Shown piece after piece: positions 49,464 through 62,465 of a stretch of 64,000 nt of DNA (positions are counted from its first letter, which is position 1; the number at the start of each line of letters is the position of its first letter). Origin of the DNA: Erythrocercus mccallii. Its lineage: Eukaryota > Chordata > Aves > Passeriformes > Dicruridae. Made by a program: the position numbers and the translations under genes. The notes beneath the pieces are model-generated. The model did no database searches and was not told where the DNA came from. It saw only the letters and a program-made list of their open reading frames with translations. The stretch covers positions 248,499 through 312,498 of the forward strand of contig VZRG01000446.1 in assembly GCA_013397435.1 (NCBI GenBank). Reading direction: 5' to 3'.

Positions 49464-52400
49464 ATGCTCCCCACAAGCAAACAAAAGCTTTGTGTGAGTT
49501 GGCTGGATAATTCCTCATCTCCCATAATTCAGTTGAAACAGCACTTCAGGATATGAACCATGGCAACACAACTATGAAACACCCCAGCTCTGTCCATTCA
49601 GCAGCTTAGAAAACCCACAGATTTGACAGCTAAGTTCTAGTTAAATAATACTGGGTTTATCCACTATTACCCTTCTTCTTACGTACATCATCTCACCAGT
49701 AACAACTGTGCCATGTGGAGACAGACACTCATGGGACACCGCTCATCCTGCCACCAAACTGACGTATCCCAGGTCCCTCAGGTCTGAGCAGCAGAAACTT
49801 GTGTGGGCACTACCATGGACTTGACACAAAGGGCAAAAGATGAAGAAAGAACCAGATGACCAGAGAGGAGACAGGGCAGAGGAGAAGGACACAGACCACT
49901 CTCCCAAGCACTGCCTGAGGATTTTTAGTGTGTCCTGTAAATCTCATTACCATGCAAAACCTTATGTTTTTCTTCACTGGTGTCTTCTTGATGTCCCATG
50001 GCTGGCCCTCAGCTACACTGCATCATTTAGTTTCATCACATGCCTTTTGCTGTCAGCTTTGGGGCTACCAATAACAAAAGGCTATTGGGACATTAATGGC
50101 AGAACGTCTCTACAAGCTTCGCTGTTAAAATGAATTGTGCAATTATGCTGAATCAGATGGGAACTGCTGTATCAGTTCTCTTAGGCTGAGATGAGCTCAG
50201 AAGAAAGACAGAGTGCAGGTGAGCATAACAGGCTTCACAATAACAAAGCAGTTCGTAGCAGCCACTGCTGCACTGACAGAAATCTGAGATAACAGAAGGC
50301 ATTTCTAAAAAATTGCCGATCTACTGACCACACCTACGGGACAGACACGATTTAGGGGCTTTTTATTTGTTCAGTTTTGTTTATAAGATAAATTCACTGT
50401 TGATGAAATGTGCTAGATGGGCAGACCTGGAGTCCAATATTTTCTCTTCTTCTCAGATAAAGAGTGGGTAAACACAGCAAAGGGATGCTCAGACTGTGCC
50501 CCCCACATGTTTCTGACAGGACATGAGGACATCCTGCCCCAAAGGTAATGCTATGGTAAAGCCCTGGGGTCATGAGCACCCCTTCATTTGCCCACTTGCT
50601 GCAGGGACCTTTGGAAACAGACTTATAATGAGTCCCACTCAATTATTTTTCCAATTCTCTCCTTGATTGAAATAGCATGACCAGGTACAAGACAGTGAGA
50701 GCACAGATGGCTTCTATCTTCTAATCACCAGCCTTTTTTTAGTCTTTAAACAAAGAAATAAACAGTGACTCTATTTTCTGCACAAAGTCCAGAGGTCCCC
50801 TGTCAGGACTGTAATGAACTCAGCTCTTTCAGAAAGTCCACCAGTTCTCCTCATTAAAGAGTATGCTTGTGATGTGTAGAAAAAAAGATTCTCTCAATTT
50901 AATTCAATGTGAAATATGTCTTTGTTTGAATTATTTTTGCATACAAAGTAAATAAATACATTTATTTGTTTACCATTTGAAGATTTAGAGCCTGAGGTAT
51001 TTTGTTAAGTGTCTACAGATATTACTGAAACTGGCTTGGAAAAGCAGTTCTTTTTTTAATTGTTAAACTAAAAATCCACATGAAATATTTGCAAAAGAAA
51101 TGTTAGTAATTTACATGCAAAATGATTATTATCTGCTCACAATTTGCTTTTTTGCATCTCAATCCAGTCCCTTGAACAAAAGGCAATTGTATTTAGATGA
51201 GTAATTAGATTTGCTTTGAAAAACAAACATAGGTCTGATTTGTGCTAACTGCAGTTTTACTGTATTTTCACAAAAAAAACAAACCCCAACACAGTAGCTA
51301 TCACACAGAAAAAACGGGAGATCACATTCAATGACACTTGGAACCAAAAGGAGCTAAATGGATGCATCTGCCATTGGGGGGATTCAGTGTGTCAGACCTG
51401 CTCAGGGAGGGTATAAGGTACCACAGATTGTCCCAGAAGTTATTTCTGGGTTAGAAAACCAAGATGTTTTATTTATCCTTGATCCCAGTAGTGTCACCTG
51501 CCATCTGTAGATGGAAATATCAATGTGACCTCCCAGGCACAAGCCAACCTCTGCATCACTTGAGGTAGTTTGGTTCTTCTGGGAGATGTTGAGAATGTCT
51601 GGGCCCATCTATCCCTCACCACAGCACACACTGGCAATGGTTTGTGAGAGGGCAGATTTTTTTCTTAATCCACCCCAGCTTTCACCTAGCCTCGTCAGGT
51701 AGATCTAACCCAACCTCTTTGAACAAAATAAGTTTGACTGGACTCTCCTTTGCATTTCTGTAAAGCTGGAGAAGTTCCACAGACATTGGTGCAGAGGCAC
51801 TGCTGTCAAACCTATGGGCATGAAGCTGCAGGACATTCAGCAAAGCACTGACGCCCTCTGAGATCTCAGCTCCTTCAAAAAAAATGCCAAGCCAACAGTG
51901 CTGTGGCTCTGGTGCAGTCACAGTGCTGCCAGGGCAGTGGACAGCCCTGGTGCTGCTCAAGAAAACAACGTCAGCCCCTGCCATACCAGCCTGGGAGCCT
52001 CCCTGCCACTGAGCATCCTCAGACAGGAGATGCAAAAAAAGGGTCCTCAGTAAGCAACAGCAAGGTGCTTCTGGGTTCTGCTCACCAGAACCAGCAATCT
52101 GCTCCCCAGAAGCCCCTGGTGTCCCCAGATCATGGCAGAAATGGTGACAGGTTTCCATGTGCAATGCTCAGGGAAAAGCCAGCAGGAGATTGTCACAGGC
52201 TGCTGTTGTATTCAAACCCAGCTGCTCACTCAGAGTCCCTCCAGACTGGGCAGCTTTGTTCGTATTGCTCACCATTTCCCCACAAACATTCCCAAAATTG
52301 CCAGATAAATAAAGATCTCTTTTTTTTTTTCCAAGATCTCCTTTTATTATAACCCAAAGGAGAACAGCAAATACACACATCCACAAGCAAACCTAATGAC

Positions 52401-55400
52401 TTAATAAATTTAGTCACTGAAACTAGCAGCAATAAAAGAAAAAAACCATTCTGCAAGTAGTTTGTGCCACAGTTTAGGAAAGGGATGTTAATTATGAGTG
52501 TTGAAATGTCTCACTAGCACACTCCCAGAGTAACAGTTTTCCTTTGTTTACAGCACTTATGGGTTTCTCTTTTACGTTCTGCACAATTACTGAGCCAGAT
52601 CTTCAGATGGGATAAAAGCACTAAACTGCACCATAGTCTATGGCATGGCAAGGATTCCTCCCAGAGAATCTGGCTCAGGATACTTACTGATGTTAGTGTT
52701 AATACTTAAGAGCTCATCAACTCATTTAAAACATATTAAGTAGGAATCATAAATATCAGCAGAGCTATCAGCAGTGGCATTTCACTGTTGTTGTGGAGGC
52801 AGCGCATAGAATGATTGGATTTTGTTCACTTGTCCATATAAGCGCTGTTCCATCCTGGGGAAAAGGATGGCACTATAGATGGAACTATCTGTTTTATAGT
52901 GCTCTTTACCCAGTAAAGCCCATTCTACATTCCCCACTGACCTCAGTTAGGGCAGGGTTTCATCAACACTCCTCTGATGCTAACAGCACTGAGAAATTCA
53001 GCACTGAAATCAGTACAGATGTGCAACACACCGGATTCTTGAAGACATTTGGGCTTCCAGATGAAACGCAAATGCCCAATTCCCATTTAAACCCCTGAAA
53101 GCTCAGAGACTATGTCTTTGAATATCTGAGAATCTGTGAGCACAAACCTCGTATGACAGCACCTGATCCTGGCATACTCTTATTCCCAGGACAGGTCTTT
53201 CACCACAGAGATTCCATTCACAGGATAATCCCTGTCAGCATAAGCCCTGTGCAGACCCCAGCAGCACTGCCATAGGCAGAGATGCCTCGCACAGAGTCCA
53301 GCGCAGTTCAGTGCCCACCTGCCTCAGTGAAGCTTCACCCCTGACCTAGCGTTGCATCTGTCTGGAAATGCTTTAAAATAATTGTAGCTGAGCTCTCCCT
53401 TGGCATGTGATCAAGAACCGCAAATGTGCATCCAAACTTTACATCTCATCACATCTTTGTCCAGATGGCAGGTGATATTCTCCTCTTCACACTCCAGTTT
53501 TCCTCCCCCTTCTAGCTCTGTAAGAGATTGGTGACAAGTCTTCTTGGTGGCCTTTTAGAAGTAGGAGAGAGCAGATACATTTTAAAATAACAAGCTGCTA
53601 CATGGGAGTGTACAGCCCCGCTGCAGAGTAGAGAGATTCACTTGATGAGGCAATACGGTATCTGAAAGCATTCTGACTCCTCCTGGACCATCTGTGGGCT
53701 GGAGGGAACACATTTTCAAATAAATCATCATCCATGCAGGTCTGTTCTCCAGCTCTGGGAGCTGAGAAGCAGAATTAGCAAGTCACCTAACTTACTGCCT
53801 CTGAAAATTTAATTAGAGGGCTATCTGCCCTCAGTTTTGTGGGAACTCTCTGTACTCAAGGTAAATAATTGTTCAGCTGGCTTCCTTTTAAAATGCCCAC
53901 ACAAGAAGCAGAGTGCAGATCTGCTAAGTCTTGTGAGCTGACCCAATATTCCTAGACGGGCAAAAAAAACCCAAGTGCTGGACAAGCCTCTGTAATTAGG
54001 CTGCAGATCTTTATATGCGGACAAAGGTTGTCCTAAAGCACTTTTTAATGTTCAAGGACTGAATTATTCACGTCACCATCACTGAGGAATGCTGGAGACA
54101 AAGGTGTGATTGCAGCATGGACATGCCCAAGGTGTCCTGCAGCAGCAAGGACATCTGCCCAACACGCAGCAGAGTATTGACCAAAACCCGTGGTAGGTTC
54201 TGCAAGACACTGAGCTCTGTTTCATCCCAGATAAACCAGTTAGCTCCATCCCAGTGAGCACACGCAGATCCACATGAGCAATGGCCTCCCTCTGGCTACA
54301 AAGCAAATGCGTTTTGGGGATCCTAATCCAGACTTGTCCATCCCACCACAGCTCAGTATTGTGTTCTTTTGCTTTCAGCTCTTGGCCTGCCCCCCATGCA
54401 GGCACATTTTCACCAAGTACTTCATAAAGTGGCCAGATTCACTGCATTGGCCTTTGGTGAGCTGCTCATGCAATCCTTACAGGAACACAGCTTTCGGCTT
54501 AATGATTGCTGACAAGAGCATTAACTGGGGATAACTCTTCCAGCCAGGCTGCTCACTTCCATCCTCCCTGAAGAGCTCAAGGGGCCTGGATGAGAGGACA
54601 GGCTCTGTCAGTAAGTCCTGGGTACCAATGACTGCACAGCTCCGTGGGCAGTGTGACCTGCAGAAGCCAGCACATTGAGTTCCTCACCCATGTGGCACAC
54701 TGAGCAAGGCACATATTTTGCCCTTTGCTTCACTTTTTCTAAACGATGGACCCCAAACTCAAATTCATGATTGGATGGAGTAAATTTTCACCCCTTCTTT
54801 TTAAAATACAAGGTATACTAGGAATTTACTGGATTGATTTGGGTTTTAATTTTGGATCTTATTTCAAGCTGGAATGTTAAAGCCTCTGAAAGTTTGGACT
54901 GCCATAAACTGGAGTAGTGATCACAGCACAGCTCACTCATGCGGGACTTGGCCCATCCAGTGCAGCGCTGCTCTTCCAGGAAAGGAACTGCTTCACACAA
55001 AAGGGGTTTCCCCTGACACCATTGTCTCTGGTATTGCATTCCTGGCAGCCTGGGGATCTGGTGAATTTCTAACCTGGGAATCCCAACTCATCCATTGTCT
55101 TCTCTACATTCTGTTTTCCTGACAAAGTGTCTGAAATTGCTAACAATGTTATCAACTCTGCTTACTCCAAAACACCATCCAGAAATACATTTTTGCTTTC
55201 AGACATAATGATCATGAGACAAGATGGCACTAGATGAAGATATGTTAGTTGCATACAAGAAAAACAGATTTCCTTAATTAGCATCGTACTGCTTCATCTG
55301 CTAAAGCCTGAAATAACTATAAAGAAAAACAATAATGTAAGAACCCTCAAAACACAGCCAGATGGGATGCTCTGAACCTCTGATCTCTGTTTCTTGGCAT

Positions 55401-55439
55401 CAATCTGAATCTGAGCACAGGGTAGAATAAATGGATTTG

Positions 55440-55700
55440 TTGCCTTTGGTTACGTTTGCGATCCTGCTATTTTTATTATTGTTGATTATAATAACAATGT
55501 ATAAATTAATGGTTATACATTTATAAACATGAGATTATTTTCTTCTGATAGTCAAAAGAAACCTTTTAGTGGAAAATAAGCAGTCAATATTGGGCTTATC
55601 ATGTTATTATTTATATGAAAATCATCCTCAAAGGCTCAAACCAGAGTATAAATGCCGTGGCCATTTAATAAAATGCCCTCACAATGACAGGAGGATAGGG
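55440..55700. promoter_or_regulatory. Candidate conserved regulatory block, FGF12 intron 3
   Basis: Unique, strongly AT-rich block with SOX-like TTATTGTTG and AACAATG, homeodomain-type AAATTAATGG, and CCATTTAATAAAATG. It has none of the low-complexity character of a microsatellite. Among the candidates this one and 60470-60730 look most element-like. Confidence 0.32.
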
Positions 55701-56775
55701 AGACATTATAATTTCTACATTTTTGTGCTTAGGTCCTGAGCACTGAAAGATCAGATGGCTGGCTAGGTGCTCTGCAAACAGAAGGTGTCAGTGAGTGAAG
55801 AAACAAATTTCAACCAAGCTCCAGTTCATTTTCTTAGGCAAACACCCCCTCTTTCTGACATAAATGAAATAATGCAATTATAAAAATGTCAGCAAGGAAA
55901 GGATTAAGAATGAGCCCCAGCCCTTGTAAAGAATAGTCTTACAAGCGTTTTATGGTTTGTAACACATAAAACATCTGTCCTGCTCTCACCCAACTGTACA
56001 GCCTGCACAGAGTGCAGGTCTGAGGGAAGAAAGGGGCCTCAACCCTATTTTCTGTGTATCTCATTTTTTTCTGTGTAATTCATTGTCACATGGGCAGAAG
56101 ATCAGAGGACTTGCCAAGGAGCTCGCCAGGCCTGTTACAGCCCTGAGATGATGATGTGTTGAAATAGCCTTTCTGCTTCGACTGTAAAATTCAAACTGTG
56201 AGACTCGCTGGAAACACACCCTATCTTTCTTAATGCTGGAAAGATCTCTCCTGCATTAAACCAATTTCAGAGTTGTCATGACCAGAGCTGCAAATTCAAT
56301 TTCTTTGCTGTTGAAATGTCCATTTTGAAAATGTGTGGTGGTAGATTATTAATATTTTGACAGCTTACTGACAGATTGGCTACACTGGGCAATTAACAGA
56401 AAGTCCTGTGGTCTAAAGCATCAGCTGAGGTTGGGGTGAGCTGGTGTTGGACCAGCAGGTTCTTAAAACCAAGATGAAGTGTTATGAAGTGTGACAATTT
56501 ACATGGCTTTTCCCACCCCCCTGTACCCACTGCTGCAGCGCCTACACAGTGAGAAGGAAAGGTTCACAGAATATTTTTGGGAGGAGGCCAGCTCTGCTGC
56601 CCACTGGGAGAGCCAAAGGCAGCCCTCTGGGATCTGTGCCTCAAAGCCTGGGCCCCAGCAATATTTCTACTGACAAAGCTAGCAAAAAAGGTTCATGGTG
56701 CTCCCTTAATATCTGCCAGGGTGACACCAGGTGACACTTCACACCTCTCTGCTCATCATCCCAATCCCCAGAGAA

Positions 56776-56828
56776 GGTAGGTAGGTAGGTAGGTAGGTAG
56801 GTAGGTAGGTAGGTAGGTAGGTAGGTAG
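56776..56828. repeat. (GGTA)n tetranucleotide microsatellite
   Basis: Thirteen uninterrupted GGTA/GTAG units, 53 bp. It is long and pure, so likely length-polymorphic. The reverse frame encodes a spurious run of LPTY repeats, which should not be taken for a protein. Confidence 0.98.
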
Positions 56829-59800
56829 CTGCTATAAAGGAAGACTGTAGAGGGTGTGCAGGCACATTTCTATAGCTTTTAGACATTTATTCACTGGTTT
56901 TCTGAGAATTAAGAAAATCAACCAACTCTTCTGTGACAGAATTTCCATCCACATATTGACCAGAGTATCTATGCACAGTTGGAATGAGCTGACAAATCTC
57001 ACAGCCCAAAACAACTTCACAGACAATACTGGGCTTATTAATACCTTGAGTGGATTTCCATGGTATGTATGTACTGACAACCTAACTTGCTCTTTTTCTG
57101 TTAGTTTCCTTTTGATGTGAAATAACCCGTGGACAATGCACAAACATTTTGAATGGACTCAAACTATGCCACAGCTCAGATCTGACTGTTCCAGTGTATG
57201 CAGCCAACTGACCCATTGTAGCTGATGCTCTGCTTCCCAGGAATCAGACAGATGGAAGTACATCATATGGGATTTTGCAGCAGTGGCTATAGTGAAATTT
57301 TTCACTCTGTTGCACACTTTGCTAGAGAACACAGATTAGCTTTGGCATCTGATCCTGTTCAGAAGCCAACTAATGACTTCAACTTCCAAAGTAAGATAAT
57401 ATAGTCACTCTAGAGAGAGTAATATAACACACTAACTCTATTTGGCACAATGCACAGTAAAGCAGGAGACCATTTTATTGTGGGAGTAGTATACAGAAGA
57501 CTGTGCAAATGTCTTTAAATTATATGACCCAAAATCAACAGAGTAATCCAGAGTTAAAAATTACTGCTTTCCCTTTGTAGCTAGTTATTGCAGCATGCAG
57601 GCTCAGTGAGATCCAGGGTTTACAATTAGATCTGAAGGCATTTGATTATTTTTTTACATAGACTGTGCAGGACCAAATGCACAGAGTGAAACTGTTGGTG
57701 GCAAGGGTTGGATGCTAGTGATATAGACATTTCAGGATGGGTTCAGTCTGGTCTAGCTGCCACCTGGTCCCATGGTCTATCTATTATTTTAGGGGCATTC
57801 CCAAAGAAAACCCTTCAGTTTAGTTTCACCCAGAAGTGAAGCTAGTTTGCACAGCCTGAACCACTCTGTGGTGCAAACTGAAGAGCTGCATGTGAAGGTG
57901 ACTGGAGGGATTTTTCCAGAAGTGCAATCCTGGTCTAACTAAAGCACTAATCCCAGAGACAGCTGGGATACTTGGCTTACTGCAGTGGGGTCTAACAAAG
58001 TAGGCATGTGATGATGTGAAATGTCAGTGTTCTTAAAAGGGGCCGAGGGCCTGTATGGCCTCTGGAAAGCAGGGAGGTGAGCAGTCCACTGTAACCTGGG
58101 TGAGGCTGCACACAAGGTCCTCTTCTGCCATGTGGAGTTTGCATTTCAGATGATTTCTTTATGATCTCAAATGCCTCAGCCACATTGGATACAGTAACAC
58201 AAAGCCTTCCAAAAAGCACTTACCACCAACATCCACAAACAGCTACGCTGGCCACAGCAATAACAAAACAGTTGCTAAGCCTGCCATTTGAAATCAGTAC
58301 CTGGCTTGCAGAAAGCCTGGAGTTTAACACACGTCACAGCTGGATTCTTCCAAGGTTTGAAAATATTTTCCTTAGCATGATAAATTTTAAAGAAATCTTA
58401 CTTATATGTTCCAGTAAACATGCTGAGGGGGAAGGAAATCTCAGAGCTGTCCTGACTATATCACTAGAGAAGAAACATCTCATTCCTGCTTTCTTCTGTG
58501 CTTTACAAAACTGGGATGGGAAAAAGGTCCCACTGAACCAAAAAAGCCCAACAAAGTAGAAACCATTTGCTTATGGGCATAACAGTCCTTTCTTACCATT
58601 TGCAATATTTCTTAGTTTCCATGTGTTTTCATCAATACTAAGTCCTGAATCATTAGTGCAGCAACATGAGGACATTTGGATCTAAGAATCACTAAAGCTG
58701 GACTAAACATTCTGTTCTAGGAATAAGCACTGATTCATGAATGTTTGTATTAAAATTGATATGATCACTTCCATAACAATGGAGATGAAAGAGAAGATGA
58801 GAAGACCTGTGGAAACATAACTTCTGGTGCTGGGAGAAACCCACAAAGATAACTTGTGTCAAAGTGTCTGATTTAACTCAGCCAAAGGCAGGGACTTCAT
58901 GCAAGCAGAATGATCTGGTAAAACTGTGATGATCTGTTCCTACTAATGGACTTGAACAGTCACTTCTGCCCCCACAGTCTATGGCACTGAGGTCAGCAAC
59001 AAGCAAGGTGTCCCAGCCTATCCTGTCACAAACATGAATGACCTCACCATACAGCACAACGCAAAAGTATCTGGAAGGTGAAAACCTGTGAAGCAAAAGT
59101 TCAGTCAGGCAAATGGTAGAATGCTTATCAAATCACTGGGTTTTATTTGCTAGTTCCACACTACTGCATCTCAACTGACCTAGGCAAAGCATATTAGTAA
59201 ACTGTTAATTCACAAATACATGCAACTGCACTTAGAGGAACACACAGAAAATAAGAGCACCACGGGGATCATTTTACTTAGAGGAGAACAGTAAAAAATA
59301 TAAGGCAAGTGAGGCTCAAAAGAAAAATAATGAGTTGTGAGATTTTGCTTTTTAAGCTAGCCATTAAAAATAAACTTTCAACTGACAAGGATGCTTTAAA
59401 AAGTCTGCCTTCTAAATTTAACTTTGATATTGAAAAGTCTTGGGTTTTGTTCTTTTGTTTTTTTCGTTAGTTTACATTTGATAAAAAACTGAGGCGTGAT
59501 AATCCTGGTGCTACACATTTTCAAAAGCCATTCTTTAGCTGCAGCCACTTCAGAGGGTGCAGATAACATTTGCATGGATACAAAGCCCTTGCAGAAAGAA
59601 TGTTCCTTAAGGGCAGAGCTGGCTGTAGGGTTTAATATTGTAGGAACTGAGACTCAAAATCAGCAGCATTCACATTAATAGCCATTAAATTATTTATTCA
59701 TATCAGGCTCTGGAAGGCAGTAGATAGACTAGGTTGTTCTGAAGGGCTCAACTCCCGTAAACTTTGTTGCATGACTTACTTCAGTTACCTTTTTGAGGAA

Positions 59801-60469
59801 CGTACATTCATCATTACAAGTCTTGGAACACATTAATGCCTTTGGTTCCCTCTTTCCCTGATTTTGTGAATGGGGAGAAAAGTCTGCGCACCAAGTGATG
59901 TCCATATCCAGGAAGCAGATGCCACAGTGCAGCACAATCCATGCTCCAATACAGCAGGACAGAGAGAGTGCAGTGTGGAAGAGGGTCTCTGAATTGTTTC
60001 TGTCCTTATTACAAAACAACAGTTCTCAGCAAAGCTACAGCTATAACCTTGCGATTTCTTTCCCCCACAAATTACATGATCCAAAAAATATTACAAAGCT
60101 GTTTTGAAATATACCTGCTTCAACAGTTGTCACTTTCTATTTTCCAGCCAAAATCTAGCCCAAAGTCCCGAACAAAGGGGTCAGGTTCAGGGGTCTCAAG
60201 GACTCTTGTGGAAAAGCTCTGCTGGGCAAGGGGGGCTTTTCAAATGATCCAAGAGCCTTCCAGCCAGCCACAACCTCACTGCTGGCTATTTCACAAGCAT
60301 GGGAAAAACCATCTGAAAAGCATCACATACATCTTGTGAGGCCAGAGAGACAAGCAGCAGGGCCACAAAAACACTGACCTGAGCTGCTAAAGTTGCCAAC
60401 AAGGTGGTACTCTGCACTAAAGTTCTCAGCCTTTTTCCACCTCCTCTTATGTCCTGAGCCCTACTTGAC

Positions 60470-60730
60470 CTTGATCCATTTAATTACATCCATAACCAAA
60501 TTACACTGTAGCAGAATGTAATTATGCAATCAAGTAATGAGCTATGGTTTCACTCCTGGTCTTGTATGCAAAGCCACCTTTGAAGAGGGTGATGAAAGAA
60601 GAGATTATTGTAAAAGGACAGCACGGCCCCATGTACTAAATACTGGTCACGATGCAGGGGAGAACGTCTGCTGGCAACACTGATCCATCAGCTGCTTTTA
60701 ATGGGCAGCTGAAAAGCTTCTCTATGCTGC
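60470..60730. promoter_or_regulatory. Candidate conserved regulatory block, FGF12 intron 3
   Basis: Unique block with CCATTTAATTACATCC, GTAATTATGCAATCAAG and CAGCTGCTTTTAATGGGCAG. It combines homeodomain cores, a C/EBP-like TATGCAAT and an E-box. Function inferred. Confidence 0.32.
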
Positions 60731-60878
60731 AGCCTCACAGCTGGAGCCATGGGTTTCATCCCAATGCCAGACATATGCTCATGACAGGCACGCTGTGTGA
60801 CCCGTGAGCCTCCACACCTCTCCAGCCAGCAGCCCCTCTCAAACACAGTTATTGAAACTGACTAAAGAACTGCTGCAC

Positions 60879-60919
60879 TGCTGGCCACTTCCAGATTGGC
60901 AGTCTGGCAGTGGCCAGCA
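60879..60919. repeat. 41-bp near-perfect palindrome
   Basis: Arms of 20 bp around a single central base at 60899. The outer 11 pairs are perfect (TGCTGGCCACT with AGTGGCCAGCA). Then comes one mismatch (60890 T, 60908 C), five perfect pairs (CCAGA with TCTGG), one T-G wobble and two more pairs. It lies in FGF12 intron 3. Confidence 0.95.
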
Positions 60920-62339
60920 ATAGCACCAAGGGAAAGGTGTAAGAACATGGAAAATGCAGTGAAAGCTCCTCCTTGCTCTTGGCAGTGGGGAGCTTGTGCC
61001 TGCTGGGTCCAGCAAGGGTGTCCTAGTGCTTAGGCAAAACACCAAGCCTCCTGTGGGACTGCAGAAGTGTGACAGGCACTCTGTGTTCAGAGCTGGGTGT
61101 AGAAGCTGATGTAGATCCCCAAGGAGAGACAAGAGGGGCCTGAGCCAGGAGAGGCTTCACTGAAACGCTGCAGGATGGAGGACTCCTGGTGGGGCTCAGC
61201 TTGGAAGAGCAGTTCCAGGATTGCACTTCGCTGCCCAGCTCGGTACCTGTCAGGTCTCAGCCCATGGACAATTTGCCGTTGTTGAGATTTCAAGGTGTTT
61301 GGGAGGAAATGGAAAAACAAAACCTGATATTTTATGGAGACAGGAAACTGCTAAAACCAATTCTGACCATCACAGTTGTCTGTGTCATGTCATACTCACA
61401 TTTACACAGGCAGCTCATAGAAGCAGGATCAAACCCATAGTGCTGCAAGCAGGGCGGAGGTCTGTCCCTGTAGGTAAACAAATGGTGCCTACCAGCAGAG
61501 CAACTGAGTATTTCCATTTATCACGCTCAGACAAGGATCCAACAAGAAAGTCCCACCATGGTGAGGAGGTAATGGACTGAGAGAAATGAGGTCAGTTGCA
61601 TAAGATCCCTGAAAAGGCTGTGTCAGAGTCAGGATCTGGATTTTCTGAATCCTACCTTCCACTGTAAAAGCCTTCCTCGATTGCATTCAGGACAGAACGG
61701 GAAGATACTGGTGTGCCAGACAGCAGGATCACTACGTAAAATCTCCATCCCACATCACCTTCTCAGCCCAAGATCCCTGGCACCAAGGCACAATGTTGCC
61801 ATGCCCCATCTTTTTTCTCTCTCTAGCAGGAGCAGCACAACGTTTGGGAAAGTGAAAGTCACTCAGCAGTGATGCTGCGCACACGCACATCAAAGAGCCC
61901 TGAAAGGTCTATGGAAATGAATTCCCTATCATCAGCAGCAGCTTCTTCCTTTGCAAAGATAAATAGCTTTTTATGCATGCAGTATATGTGCTCTCTCATG
62001 TACTCTCCAGCTGACAATGTTCAGCCTCCAGTGTAACTTGTCAAAGCCTGATATGCTTTCCCTTTATCAATGTGGCAAACTCCTGAACACCGTGTGCTCC
62101 AAGCAGTGGGCTGCTGTCCCTGTAGGCAACACAATGAAGCACACTGTCATTCTTGCTGCTGCACTCTGACACATGCATCTCCTGGTGTTCAAAAGCTGAA
62201 ACAGAACCAGATGCATCTCACAGCTTCACCAGCACAACCCCTCTAACCTGCAGATCCTCAAAAGGCCCTGAGATGGGGTGCCGTGGCATGCACTGACTTA
62301 ATGTGAAGAAACCACAAAAAGTGATGACAGGTGGGGTGG

Positions 62340-62465
62340 CCACAGTGCTTCGAGGGCCTCTTCCTGTTAAGAGTTCTAATTGTGCAATTTCTCGATGCTC
62401 ATTTTGAACTGAATAGGATTAGGGTGATCCCAGCATGAATCATTCATGAAGCAAATTCCCCCAGT
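62340..62465. promoter_or_regulatory. Candidate conserved regulatory block, FGF12 intron 3
   Basis: Unique block with TTCTAATTGTGCAATTTC and the odd palindrome CATGAATCATTCATG at 62434-62448, which contains an AP-1-like TGAATCA. Function inferred. Confidence 0.25.

Noticed and set aside
56641..56886. Apparent LPTY peptide repeats on the minus strand
   Set aside because: Direct translation of the (GGTA)n microsatellite.
57844..57879. 9-bp inverted repeat (AGTTTGCAC / GTGCAAACT) with 18-nt loop
   Set aside because: Stem and loop sizes are within chance expectation for 64 kb.
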